From: Actinomyces minihominis
Lineage (GTDB): Bacteria; Actinomycetota; Actinomycetes; Actinomycetales; Actinomycetaceae
DNA length: 64,000 bases
Assembly: GCF_900187855.1 (NCBI RefSeq)
Contig: NZ_FYEG01000002.1
Location: 1-64,000 of the forward strand
Direction: 5' to 3'
The position numbers were made by a program, and so were the translations under genes. How positions within the stretch are numbered: position 1 is the first letter of the stretch; each line of letters opens with the position of its first letter. The notes under the pieces are model-generated. The model had not been told where the DNA came from. It was given only the letters and a program-made list of their open reading frames with translations, and made no database searches. Shown here in pieces: positions 25,619 to 33,683 of the stretch.

Positions 25619-26326
25619 TTAGGAGAGTGCTGCAGCGACCGCAACCTTGAGGGCGGTCTGGAACTTCGTCTCGCGTTCCTCGGCAGTCATGTCTGCGCTG
25701 CCGTCGAGGAGGTGATCCGAGACCGTGAGGACCGTGAGGGCCTCTTTGCCATACTGGGCCGCGGTTCCATACATGGCTGCCGCCTCCATTTCGACACCGA
25801 GCACACCGTACTGGGCAAGTCCGTCTACCATGCCCGGAACGACGCGATAGAAATGGTCCCGCGAGACGATGGGACCCACGTGAACGGTCTGACCCGCGGG
25901 TACTGCGTCATGGGCGGCCTTGACCAGGTTGAAGGATGCCATCGCAGCGTAGTAAATCTCCGGAATACGATTCTGGTTGAAGTTCGAGTCGGTGTGGGCG
26001 CCCATTGCAATGACAGTGTCGCCAACTTTGACGTGTTTCGCGATGCCGCCGCAGGTTCCCACCCGAATAATGCGTTCGACGTCAAAGAACTGGAACAACT
26101 CGCTGGCATAAAGAGCAGCGGATGGCTGGCCCATACCAGACCCCATAACGGATAGAGGCTTACCATCGACCTCGCCGGTGTATCCGAGCATTCCGCGCAC
26201 ATCGTTGATCAGGCGAGGCTCCTCGAAGAGGAGTTCAGCAATACGCTTTGCTCGCAGCGGGTCACCGGGCATGAGAACCGCGGGGGCAATGTCGCCCTTC
26301 TCTGCGCGAATGTGTGGTGTGGCCAT
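25619..26326 (-). CDS. deoD: Purine nucleoside phosphorylase, DeoD type
   Basis: The enzyme cleaves purine (deoxy)nucleosides with phosphate to the base and (deoxy)ribose 1-phosphate. From the ATG at 26326, with GGAGG upstream, the product has 235 residues, the hexameric DeoD length. It shows MATPHIRAEKGDIAPAVLMPGDPLRAK with the phosphate-site glycine-arginine region, RIIRVGTCGG, GVEMEAAAMYGTA for ribose binding and SDHLLDG with the catalytic aspartate. An upstream in-frame ATG at 26368 is disfavoured by the ribosome site position. Confidence 0.94.
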   Translation of the reverse strand: MATPHIRAEKGDIAPAVLMPGDPLRAKRIAELLFEEPRLINDVRGMLGYTGEVDGKPLSVMGSGMGQPSAALYASELFQFFDVERIIRVGTCGGIAKHVKVGDTVIAMGAHTDSNFNQNRIPEIYYAAMASFNLVKAAHDAVPAGQTVHVGPIVSRDHFYRVVPGMVDGLAQYGVLGVEMEAAAMYGTAAQYGKEALTVLTVSDHLLDGSADMTAEERETKFQTALKVAVAAALS

Positions 26327-26431
26327 AGTTTCCTCCATTGGAAAATCGTGAGCAATGACTGCAGCCATTTCTGCCGCATGCAGTCAGTCTAGTGATGTGT
26401 CTGCCGCAGCAAAATGGAACGGTAGCAAGGG

Positions 26432-26437
26432 TAGGTT
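26432..26437 (+). promoter_or_regulatory. Candidate -10 element for a leaderless HAD gene
   Basis: TAGGTT lies six bases before the ATG at 26444. The only purine-rich sequence before the start is AGGT within that spacer, so a leaderless message is likely. Confidence 0.4.
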
Positions 26438-26443
26438 AGGTGC

Positions 26444-27229
26444 ATGACAAAATCAGAACGACCCGGCGGCTCTCCCCGCTGGAAACTCGTCGCCTTCGAC
26501 CTCGATGACACCCTGGCACCCTCGAAGTCTGCACTCCCGGACCGAATGGCTGCGGCGTTACGTCACCTGCTTGATGTGACACAGGTGGCGGTAATCTCCG
26601 GGGGAGCTTTTCCGCAGTTTGAGCTGCAGCTGCTCGGCAACTTGAAGGCCAGCCGGGAGCAACTAGAGAACCTCCACTTACTTCCGACGTGTGGAACCAG
26701 GTATGCGCGTTTCAGTGGTGGCGAGATTGAAGACGTCTACGATCACCCGCTCAGTGAAGACGATGTGAACAGGGCGATAAGTGCCCTCCAAACCTGTGCA
26801 CAGGAGCTGGGCCTCTGGGCGGAGAATCCGTGGGGAGACATCATCGAGAACCGCCACTCGCAGATTACGTTCTCCGCCCTCGGTCAAGCGGCCCCGCTTA
26901 GTGAGAAGCAGAGCTGGGATCCGGATGGAAGTAAGAGAGCTGCTCTAGCGGCTGCGGTTGCGAAGTTGCTTCCTGATCTCGAGGTGCGTTCCGGAGGTTC
27001 GACCTCGGTCGATATCACGGCTCGCGGCATCGACAAGGCTTACGGTATGAACGCCCTCGTCGAGCAAACTGGGATTGCCAAAGAGGACATGCTCTTTATT
27101 GGTGACCGTTTGGATGAGGGCGGGAACGACTACCCGGTAAAGGCTGCAGGCTGGGAGACCCTCGCGGTGACCGGTTGGGAAGACACGGCAGAGGTTGTTG
27201 AGCAGATTGCGAGCCAGCTGAGCTCCTAG
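26444..27229 (+). CDS. HAD-IIB hydrolase, phosphomannomutase-like subclass
   Basis: The 261-residue product has HAD motif I FDLDDTLAPSKS, a motif II serine in AVISGGAF, and motif IV FIGDRLDEGGNDYPV. The middle part, with GGSTSVDITARGIDKAYG, resembles eukaryote-type phosphomannomutases, in which this loop binds the sugar phosphate. A phosphosugar phosphatase or mutase is likely, but the substrate is unknown. No clear ribosome site exists; a TAGGTT hexamer six bases before the ATG suggests a leaderless message. A strong terminator hairpin follows. Confidence 0.82.
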   Translation: MTKSERPGGSPRWKLVAFDLDDTLAPSKSALPDRMAAALRHLLDVTQVAVISGGAFPQFELQLLGNLKASREQLENLHLLPTCGTRYARFSGGEIEDVYDHPLSEDDVNRAISALQTCAQELGLWAENPWGDIIENRHSQITFSALGQAAPLSEKQSWDPDGSKRAALAAAVAKLLPDLEVRSGGSTSVDITARGIDKAYGMNALVEQTGIAKEDMLFIGDRLDEGGNDYPVKAAGWETLAVTGWEDTAEVVEQIASQLSS

Positions 27230-27246
27230 TTGAATGCAGGAACAGA

Positions 27247-27274
27247 ATCGCCCCGGAGAAACCTCCGGGGCGAT
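27247..27274. terminator. Terminator hairpin between convergent HAD and DUF3043 genes
   Basis: ATCGCCCCGGAG (27247-27258) pairs perfectly with CTCCGGGGCGAT (27263-27274) around a four-base AAAC loop. It can act on both strands between the two convergent genes. Confidence 0.75.
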
Positions 27275-27280
27275 ACTGCA

Positions 27281-27862
27281 CTACTTGGGGAACTCTCCTC
27301 GAGCCACCATTGGCTTGGGGGAGCGCCACCTGCGTGCCATCAGCATGCGCGAGTAAAGGTAGAACCATGATCCCCTGGGGATCTGCTCGCCGGGGTACTT
27401 CTCAGCGACACGCTTCTTGATCTTGCGCCACACAAAGAAGGACTCGATCAGCGAAATGACCAGCATTCCGTAGAAAAGAACGGTGAGACCGACAATGATG
27501 AAGTTTCCTGTGGCGCCGAGCATCGGCAGGAACGAGAACAGAAGCATCCCGCCCAGGAAGATCAACATGGCAGGGAGGAGGAACTCGGCTACCGACCACC
27601 GGGCATCGACGTAGTTACGTATATAACGCCTAATGCGTCCCTTATCTCGAACAGGAAGGTAACGTTCATCGCCGGTTTCAAGGGCGATTCGTTCGCGCTC
27701 ATATGCCTCTGCTCGCTTTTGCTTCGCAATTTGCTTAGCCAACTTGCGGTCATCTGGCACCAGCGGCTTGCGCAGGGCGGCCTCAGCCTCTCGGCGGGTT
27801 GGGGTTGGCCGACCTTTTGTACCAGAAGTTGGGCTCGGCTCTAGGTTCTCTTCACTGCTCAC
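27281..27862 (-). CDS. DUF3043 family membrane protein
   Basis: The 193-residue product has a charged N-terminus with a GRPTPTRREAEAA segment typical of DUF3043, then a basic stretch, two membrane helices (about residues 95-113 and 120-140), and a C-terminal basic tail. The family is confined to actinobacteria; its function is unknown. The GTG at 27862 lacks a good ribosome site and has TAGCCT seven bases upstream, close to the leaderless geometry of its neighbour. It is divergent from the M20 peptidase gene and convergent with the HAD gene. Confidence 0.85.
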   Translation of the reverse strand: MSSEENLEPSPTSGTKGRPTPTRREAEAALRKPLVPDDRKLAKQIAKQKRAEAYERERIALETGDERYLPVRDKGRIRRYIRNYVDARWSVAEFLLPAMLIFLGGMLLFSFLPMLGATGNFIIVGLTVLFYGMLVISLIESFFVWRKIKKRVAEKYPGEQIPRGSWFYLYSRMLMARRWRSPKPMVARGEFPK

Positions 27863-27869
27863 GACCCCA

Positions 27870-27875
27870 AGGCTA
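27870..27875 (-). promoter_or_regulatory. Candidate -10 element for the DUF3043 gene
   Basis: On the minus strand TAGCCT lies seven bases before the GTG at 27862, one base more than in the other leaderless candidates. It is back to back with the presumed promoter of the M20 peptidase gene. Confidence 0.3.
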
Positions 27876-27912
27876 ACGGAATCTAGCTTTTATTCCCAAG
27901 CGGGCGAGCCGG

Positions 27913-27918
27913 TAGATT
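27913..27918 (+). promoter_or_regulatory. Candidate -10 element for the leaderless M20 peptidase gene
   Basis: TAGATT lies six bases before the ATG at 27925, and no Shine-Dalgarno sequence is present. Confidence 0.45.
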
Positions 27919-27924
27919 ACTCCC

Positions 27925-29292
27925 ATGAGTAATTTTGATGAACTAGCCGGTCATGTTGATGCTGGCACATCCGCCCAGATCGACGATCTCTCCAAGATCG
28001 TCGCGATTCCTTCCGTTGGGTCCGACCCGAAACACGCCTCAGATCTGCAGCACAGCGCTGAGTTCGTGAAGGATCTTTTTGCTGATCTCGGGTTCGCTGC
28101 TCGTGTGTCTCGCTCAGAGATCACGCCCGGCAACTACGGGGCCCCCGCGGTGATAGCGAAGAGCCCCTCGGTGCCGGGACGTCCAACAGTCCTTCTCTAC
28201 GCCCATCACGATGTTCAACCCGTGAACCCAGACCGTTGGTCATCCTCCCCATTTATCGCTGAGATCAGGGGTGACCGGATGTACGGGAGGGGAACATCGG
28301 ATGACGGAGCAGGGATCGCCGTTCACCTTGGTGCTATTCGCGCCCTTCAAAGGACTACACCCGACCTCCCCGTGAACATCGTGGTGTTCATTGAGGGAGA
28401 GGAGGAGGTCGGTTCGCCCTCGTTCAAGAACTTCCTGGCTGACCACCGTGATGAACTGGCAGCAGACCTAATAATCGTCGCTGACTCGAACAACTGGACC
28501 GTTGATGTCCCTGCTATTACCGCGTCATTGCGCGGGGTTGTCACCATTGACGTGAAGGTTGCTGTGCTTGAACATGCGGTCCACTCCGGAATGTTCGGCG
28601 GTCCCATTCTCGATGCCGTGACACTCTCAGCACGTTTGATTTCGACCCTGCATGATGCCTCTGGAAACGTCGCTGTACCAGGACTCGGCGGGACACAGAA
28701 GGCAGAGGTCGTCTGGGAGGAAGATGATTTCCGCCGCGATGCTTCGGTTCTTCCGGGCTACGAGCTAGCTGGCAGCGCAGATCTCGCTGCGCGTGTGTGG
28801 ACGATGCCGGCAATAAGTGTGATCGGCATGGATGTCACCTCGGTGTCGGACTCCGCTAACGCGATTATTCCAGAGGCCACATTCAGGCTCAGCGTTCGCA
28901 CTGTGCCGGGGACGGATTCATCGGAAGTCGCCGCCCTGGTAGAAAAGTACCTGGTTGAGAATGCGCCGTTTGGATGCCGGGTTTCAACAAGTGTTGAAGA
29001 GACTGGGCCCTCCTACCTTGCGGATTTGGATAAGGCAGCTGTTCAAGACCTAAGGTGGGCTCTCTCTGAAGCCTGGGGAACAGACGCCGTTGCGATTGGT
29101 GTCGGCGGCTCAATTCCGTTCATCGCAGAGTTTGAAGAGGTGTTCCCTGAGGCCGAAGTGCTGGTGACGGGTGTAGAAGATCCCGCCACCAATGCGCACT
29201 CCGAGGACGAGTCCCAATCCCTGAAGACCCTTCGCAACGCAACCCTTGCGGAGGCACTTTTGCTCCAGCGTATTGGTAGCAGAGCAATTTGA
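27925..29292 (+). CDS. M20-family metallopeptidase (dipeptidase)
   Basis: The 455-residue product is a full-length M20 dipeptidase-type zinc enzyme: LLYAHHDVQPV with a zinc histidine and aspartate, GRGTSDDGAGIAVHL with the bridging aspartate, FIEGEEEVGSPSF with the catalytic glutamate and a zinc glutamate, and the dimerisation domain between about residues 210 and 320. It should hydrolyse short peptides in the cytoplasm. There is no ribosome site; a TAGATT hexamer six bases before the ATG suggests a leaderless message. Confidence 0.88.
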   Translation: MSNFDELAGHVDAGTSAQIDDLSKIVAIPSVGSDPKHASDLQHSAEFVKDLFADLGFAARVSRSEITPGNYGAPAVIAKSPSVPGRPTVLLYAHHDVQPVNPDRWSSSPFIAEIRGDRMYGRGTSDDGAGIAVHLGAIRALQRTTPDLPVNIVVFIEGEEEVGSPSFKNFLADHRDELAADLIIVADSNNWTVDVPAITASLRGVVTIDVKVAVLEHAVHSGMFGGPILDAVTLSARLISTLHDASGNVAVPGLGGTQKAEVVWEEDDFRRDASVLPGYELAGSADLAARVWTMPAISVIGMDVTSVSDSANAIIPEATFRLSVRTVPGTDSSEVAALVEKYLVENAPFGCRVSTSVEETGPSYLADLDKAAVQDLRWALSEAWGTDAVAIGVGGSIPFIAEFEEVFPEAEVLVTGVEDPATNAHSEDESQSLKTLRNATLAEALLLQRIGSRAI

Positions 29293-29397
29293 TCTGAGAG
29301 CGGAAACACCCCGCTCCCATCCCCTTCCACAGTGACACTCGAAATCGACCCGCGTAAGGTGGATGCAGGGATACCCCTACTTACCACGGAGGTACAG

Positions 29398-29751
29398 ATG
29401 TCTGACTTGCTAACAGAGCTGCCAACACACGAGGTCAAGCTCTCAGATAAGGCCGCAGAAAAGGTCAAGATCCTTCTCGAACAGGAGGGCCGACAGGACC
29501 TTAGGTTGCGCATTGCTGTTCAGCCGGGCGGATGCTCGGGCCTTATCTACCAGCTCTATTTTGATGAGCGTCTTCTCGATGGGGATGCCGTGGTGGACTT
29601 TGACGGCGTCGAGGTCGTTGTCGACCGAATGAGCCTGCCCTACCTTGCCGGTGCCACCATCGACTTCTCCGACACGATCGAGCGGATGGGCTTCACAATC
29701 GATAATCCGAATGCAGGAAGCTCCTGCGCCTGCGGCGAATCATTCCACTAG
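29398..29751 (+). CDS. erpA: Iron-sulfur cluster carrier, HesB/IscA/ErpA type
   Basis: The 117-residue A-type carrier shows three conserved cysteines, one in GGCSGL and two in SSCACGESF at the C-terminus, which hold a 2Fe-2S or 4Fe-4S cluster for delivery to apoproteins. The ATG at 29398 is supported by GGAGGT four bases upstream; an open frame from 29332 adds 22 unlike residues. It follows the M20 gene and precedes an FKBP lipoprotein. No other Fe-S assembly genes are nearby. ErpA is chosen over SufA/IscA by actinobacterial custom, so the symbol is tentative. Confidence 0.88.
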   Translation: MSDLLTELPTHEVKLSDKAAEKVKILLEQEGRQDLRLRIAVQPGGCSGLIYQLYFDERLLDGDAVVDFDGVEVVVDRMSLPYLAGATIDFSDTIERMGFTIDNPNAGSSCACGESFH

Positions 29752-29776
29752 ACCGAAAGTTCACTAAGCGGCAAAT

Positions 29777-29802
29777 GATGTCCCCGCATCAAGCGGGGCA
29801 TC
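29777..29802 (+). terminator. Hairpin after the A-type Fe-S carrier gene
   Basis: GATG-T-CCCCGC (29777-29787) pairs with GCGGGG-CATC (29793-29802), with one bulged base and a five-base loop. Only a short pyrimidine-rich stretch follows. Confidence 0.5.
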
Positions 29803-29830
29803 TCTAATTCAGAAGAAGGGTACCGTCAGC

Positions 29831-30790
29831 ATGCGCACGGCACGATTCACCACGCGGGTTGCAGCACTAGCAGTTGCGGCAGCACTTGGCTTGGCAGCCT
29901 GTAGCTCCCCGGGCTCAACCGACTCCACCTCTCAGTCCGGACCGGCTTCAGGTAGCGGGGCAGAGTCGGGCTCTGCGAGTGGCCCGGAGGTGGATCGAAA
30001 CCCCACCGGTGAGCTCCCCGAGATCTCGGGTGCATTTGGTGAGGTGCCTGTGATGACACCCGTCGAAGCTGATCCTCCGAAGGTAATCACCGTTGACACC
30101 CTTGAAGAGGGCGACGGTGCGGTTGTGGGCGTTGATGACGTCGTAACCGTGAACTACGCTGGCTTCCTCTGGGATGGCACCCCGTTTGACTCGTCATTCG
30201 GGCGCGGCGCTCCCTCCACCTTCTCCCTCAACTCGGTTATCCAAGCTTGGAAGTACGGTTTGGCAGACACAAAGGTCGGGGATCGGGTACTGCTGATTGC
30301 TCCACCCGAATGGGGTTACGGCGACCAGGCTAACGGCGATATACCCGCCGGTTCGACCCTGGTTTTCGTAGTCGACATTATCGAGGTGTTTGGATCCGAC
30401 ACCAGCGCTCTCGAGAGCGCGAAGCTAACAGAGACACCCCTCCCTGAAGGTTTGATTGTTGAAGGCGAGCTAGGTGAGGCCCCGGCGGTCTCGTTCGAAG
30501 AGGGCGTTGCCTCACCGGAGTCGGAGCAGACCGTTGTGATTGCGGAGGGTGAAGGCCCGGTTATCACGGCGGATGACACCGTGGTCTATCACTACCTAGG
30601 AACCTACTGGGGCACGGATGTTGAGGCCGTGTCAACATGGGAAAGTGGTGCGCAGGCTATTCCAGCTCAGGGTTCACTGTTTCTTGGCGAGAAAGTCGGG
30701 TCACGGGTTGCCTACGTGTTCCCTAGTACCGGAACCGACCAGCCTGCAATGGTGATGGTGGTCGATATTCTGGCTGGATACAAGCAGTAG
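29831..30790 (+). CDS. FKBP-type peptidyl-prolyl isomerase lipoprotein, tandem domains
   Basis: The 319-residue product starts with a lipoprotein signal (lipobox LAAC, cysteine 24) and a Ser/Gly-rich linker. Residues about 90-185 form an FKBP domain: VVTVNYAGFLWDGTPFDSSF, then APPEWGYGD and IPAGSTLVFVVDIIEV. Residues about 230-319 look like a second, degenerate copy (VVYHYLGTYWGTDVEAVSTW, then MVMVVDILAGY) without the active-site aromatic set. It probably assists folding of exported proteins at the outer face of the membrane. The ribosome site is an AGAAGG some distance from the ATG. Confidence 0.85.
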   Translation: MRTARFTTRVAALAVAAALGLAACSSPGSTDSTSQSGPASGSGAESGSASGPEVDRNPTGELPEISGAFGEVPVMTPVEADPPKVITVDTLEEGDGAVVGVDDVVTVNYAGFLWDGTPFDSSFGRGAPSTFSLNSVIQAWKYGLADTKVGDRVLLIAPPEWGYGDQANGDIPAGSTLVFVVDIIEVFGSDTSALESAKLTETPLPEGLIVEGELGEAPAVSFEEGVASPESEQTVVIAEGEGPVITADDTVVYHYLGTYWGTDVEAVSTWESGAQAIPAQGSLFLGEKVGSRVAYVFPSTGTDQPAMVMVVDILAGYKQ

Positions 30791-30905
30791 CCGTTTACAC
30801 ACCACGGGTGCATCAAGTCAACATGCAGCTGCTTCCATGGGCGGTAGACTGTAATAGGTTTGGATCCGTGCCCAGAAACCTGGGTAGGACGTTGAGGAGA
30901 AACTT

Positions 30906-31304
30906 TTGGACGCTCAGGCAGTGGACGTACTGATCTACTCGGCTAACTCAGAGACCCGCCAGGCAGTAATTGAAGGTACGGGAGTGCGTCCGGGTCGGGA
31001 CTCAGCACGTCTGAACTGGATCGAAACTGCTACGGCTGCGGGAGCGCTGAAGGCGGTGGCAGATCATCAGCCACCGATCGTTGTGCTCGATGCAGAGACC
31101 CCCAAGGTGGGAGGCATGGCTGTTGCACAGGATATTCGCAATGAACTAGAGCTTCCCGTACAGCCGGTGGTAATACTTCTAACTGCTCGTCCCCAGGACC
31201 ACTGGCTCGCTACCTGGTCAGGTGCTGCTTTCACCATTCAGGCGCCATATGATCCTCTTGAGCTCCAAGAGACGATGGTGGAGGCCCTCAAGTCTACGAG
31301 GTAG
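30906..31304 (+). CDS. Receiver-like domain protein, degenerate
   Basis: The 132-residue product resembles a stand-alone response-regulator receiver: an N-terminal VDVLIYSANSETR strand, IVVLDAETPKVGG with Asp62 at the phosphorylation position, VVILLTARP, and APYDPLELQETM in place of the usual KPF switch, so the conserved lysine is replaced. The N-terminal acidic pair is also missing. It may act without phosphorylation. Start is TTG at 30906, supported by GAGGAG. It ends four bases before trpD, suggesting coupling. Confidence 0.65.
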   Translation: MDAQAVDVLIYSANSETRQAVIEGTGVRPGRDSARLNWIETATAAGALKAVADHQPPIVVLDAETPKVGGMAVAQDIRNELELPVQPVVILLTARPQDHWLATWSGAAFTIQAPYDPLELQETMVEALKSTR

Positions 31305-31308
31305 GCCA

Positions 31309-32394
31309 ATGACGTTATGGCGAGAGTTGGCGCCACGCCTTGCAGGCGGTGAAAGACTTTCCTACGAAGAGAGTCGTCGGGTCATGGCTGAAATCATGGC
31401 CGGTGAACTTGGTGAGATTGGTCTGGCCTCATACCTGTCGATGGTTGCGCTCCGGGGAGTGGGGGTGGCTGAGCTGCGCGGACTCGCTGATGAGATGCGA
31501 AGTGTGGCAAAGCCGATTGACCTTCCCGAGCGGGTAGTTGACATTGTCGGGACGGGCGGAGATAAGGCCAACACAGTCAACATCTCTACCATGGCAGCCC
31601 TGGTCATTGCCGCCGCAGGCTATCCGGTTGTGAAGCATGGCAATAGGGCTTCAACTTCCGCGTGTGGTTCGGCAGACCTTCTCGAAGAACTCGGCGTGGA
31701 TTTGGACATGCGCAGTTCAGGGATCATCGCCTCGTTTAGGGCGGCGGACATCGCGTTTCTTTTCGCAAACAAGTTCCATCCCAGCATGCGTCACGCAGCC
31801 CGAGTGCGCCGTGACCTGGGTTTTCCCACAGCATTCAACATCTTAGGTCCCCTGACTAATCCGGTTCGGCCCGTAGCCTCAGCTGTGGGTGTTGCCCGCC
31901 AGGACGCGGCCCCCCTGGTAGCCGGAGTCTTCAGGGAGCGGGGTAGCAGTGCCTTTGTGTTCAGGGGGCTCGAAGTCGGCCTCGACGAACTCAGTCCCGT
32001 AGAGAAAGCTCAGGTCTGGGTCGTGGGTGGGGGAGAGATCGCTGAGCTAGTGGTTGACCCCGCCTCTATCCTGGGCCTACCTCGTTGCACCGTGGAAGAA
32101 CTTCGCGGCGGAGCTGCCGCGCATAACGCCACGGTGGCAAGGGAGGTCTTTAGTGGTGCCGAGGGACCGGTCCGGGACGCTGTTGGTATGAACGCCGCGA
32201 TCGGGATGATGGCTGGACACGCAGCTGGTCTTCCAGGGCCCCTTGCTGAGATGGGACTTGTTGCCGACTGGTTTTCGGAAGAGAGCTTCGCAGGGGGCCT
32301 ACGGGCTGCCTACGAAATAGCACAGGTAACCCTGGCCTCGGGAGCCGTAGAGAAGACCCTTAGCAACTGGGTTGAGGTGAGCCGATCGGCCTAG
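31309..32394 (+). CDS. trpD: Anthranilate phosphoribosyltransferase
   Basis: TrpD joins anthranilate and PRPP, the second step of tryptophan synthesis. From the ATG at 31309 the product has 361 residues. It shows the PRPP and metal motifs GTGGDKANTVNIST, KHGNRASTSACGSADLLEELG, and NILGPLTNPVRP. The frame opens earlier at 31222, inside the receiver-like gene, but that part is unrelated. No other trp genes are adjacent; an isolated trpD is usual in actinobacteria. The TAG stop is shared, within CTAG (32391-32394), with the convergent Lrp-type gene. Confidence 0.94.
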   Translation: MTLWRELAPRLAGGERLSYEESRRVMAEIMAGELGEIGLASYLSMVALRGVGVAELRGLADEMRSVAKPIDLPERVVDIVGTGGDKANTVNISTMAALVIAAAGYPVVKHGNRASTSACGSADLLEELGVDLDMRSSGIIASFRAADIAFLFANKFHPSMRHAARVRRDLGFPTAFNILGPLTNPVRPVASAVGVARQDAAPLVAGVFRERGSSAFVFRGLEVGLDELSPVEKAQVWVVGGGEIAELVVDPASILGLPRCTVEELRGGAAAHNATVAREVFSGAEGPVRDAVGMNAAIGMMAGHAAGLPGPLAEMGLVADWFSEESFAGGLRAAYEIAQVTLASGAVEKTLSNWVEVSRSA

Positions 32395-32669
32395 TCGAGG
32401 CCGATATGAAAGGCTTCTTCCAGGTCTGTGCTTGAGTAGGCGCGGAACGCCAGGTGGGTCGAGAGAGACGTAATGCCCTTGACCTTTGCTATCCCATCCG
32501 AGACAACATCCTCAATATCCTCGTAGTTCGAAACCTTGACCCGGGCGATCAGATCAATGTCTCCGGTAACCGAGTACACCTCAACAACACCCGGTATGTC
32601 CGCGATAGTCTGGGCGACTTGGGGGATAGAGTCAACAGCACAGTTCACCATCACAATTGCAGTGATCAT
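32391..32669 (-). CDS. Stand-alone Lrp/AsnC ligand-binding (RAM) domain protein
   Basis: The 92-residue product is just the amino-acid-binding RAM domain of Lrp/AsnC regulators (MITAIVMVNCAVDSIPQVAQTI, then GVVEVYSVTGDIDLIARVKV), with no DNA-binding helix-turn-helix. Such proteins form rings and may sense amino acids. GGGAG precedes the ATG at 32669. Its place convergent with trpD is widespread in actinobacteria, hinting at a link to amino acid status. Confidence 0.88.
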   Translation of the reverse strand: MITAIVMVNCAVDSIPQVAQTIADIPGVVEVYSVTGDIDLIARVKVSNYEDIEDVVSDGIAKVKGITSLSTHLAFRAYSSTDLEEAFHIGLD

Positions 32670-32793
32670 GGTGCTCCCTTCTGGTTCATTCGTTCACTTT
32701 CTCCAGCCTAATGGGGAACTTGCTGCAACATGACGTAACGTAAGAACCTAGAGTTGTATGTGGTCACCAAACCAATAGAGTGCAGGAGTTGGC

Positions 32794-33549
32794 GTGGGTT
32801 TCTATAACGTGCTTAAAGGTGCTGGCTCGCCTGTCTTGCGTGGGGTTTATCACCCCTGGGTTCGCGGCGCTGAGAACATCCCCAAGACCGGCCCGGCTAT
32901 CTTGGCTTCGAATCACAATGCAGTCTGGGACTCGATCTTTCTGCCCATGCTCATCGACCGTGAAGTCGTCTTCATGGGTAAGGCCGACTACTTCTCGGGT
33001 ACTGGCGTGAAAGGCTGGGCAACCAAGAACTTCATGAAGGCGGTCGGGACCATTCCCGTTGACCGCAGCGGTGGAAAGGCTGCTCAGGCAGCGATGAAAG
33101 CTGGTCTGGACCGGCTGAACGCCGGAGAGTTGTTTGGAATCTACCCCGAGGGCACTCGCAGTCCGGATGGGCGGTTGTACAAAGGAAAGACAGGCGTGGC
33201 ACGCCTGGCGCTTGAGTCCGGCGCTCCCGTTATCCCCGTGGCCATGATGGGAACCCACGCCGCCCAACCAATTGGTAAGAAGATCCCTCTCCGAACAGAT
33301 ATCGGGGTGATCATCGGGGAACCTTTGGACTTCTCTCGCTACCGAGGTCTTTCCAAGGATCGCTACATTTTGCGTGCCGTGACTGATGAGATCATGTACA
33401 ACCTAATGCTGCTGTCAGGGCAGGAGTATGTCGACCTCTATGCAGCCGATGTCAAGGCACAGCTGGCCGCCAGCGGAGAGTTTGACGGACCGGTTCCAAA
33501 CTCCGCCAAAGTAGAGACCGAGGTCTCTGATGAGAAGTCCGCTGAGTAA
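32794..33549 (+). CDS. plsC: 1-Acyl-sn-glycerol-3-phosphate acyltransferase
   Basis: PlsC-type enzymes acylate lysophosphatidate during phospholipid synthesis at the membrane. The 251-residue product has the HX4D catalytic motif in SNHNAVWDSIF, the GTIPVDRSGGKA region, and YPEGTRSPDG for phosphate binding. A related acyltransferase gene lies near pknL and aroG in mycobacteria. The start is a GTG at 32794 with AGGAG five bases upstream. A small hairpin follows, then the phosphofructokinase promoter. Confidence 0.88.
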   Translation: MGFYNVLKGAGSPVLRGVYHPWVRGAENIPKTGPAILASNHNAVWDSIFLPMLIDREVVFMGKADYFSGTGVKGWATKNFMKAVGTIPVDRSGGKAAQAAMKAGLDRLNAGELFGIYPEGTRSPDGRLYKGKTGVARLALESGAPVIPVAMMGTHAAQPIGKKIPLRTDIGVIIGEPLDFSRYRGLSKDRYILRAVTDEIMYNLMLLSGQEYVDLYAADVKAQLAASGEFDGPVPNSAKVETEVSDEKSAE

Positions 33550-33570
33550 AGGACTGTAATCAGGAGCATT

Positions 33571-33597
33571 GCGGACGTGGTCCCCGACTACGTCCGC
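33571..33597 (+). terminator. Short hairpin after plsC
   Basis: GCGGACGT (33571-33578) and ACGTCCGC (33590-33597) form an eight-pair stem with an 11-base loop, just past the plsC stop and before the phosphofructokinase promoter. No T run follows. Confidence 0.45.
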
Positions 33598-33612
33598 TGC
33601 TGACCAGCGCCC

Positions 33613-33640
33613 TTCGACATCGATCCGGTCAGTGTAAAAT
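33613..33640 (+). promoter_or_regulatory. Promoter of the phosphofructokinase gene
   Basis: TTCGAC (33613-33618) and TAAAAT (33635-33640) are spaced by 16 bases. Transcription would start near 33647, downstream of an in-frame ATG at 33639. That supports the GTG at 33684 as the true start. Confidence 0.5.
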
Positions 33641-33683
33641 GAGGGCGATTCAGCATGTAGTTTTCTATGAAAGAGGTTTCAAG

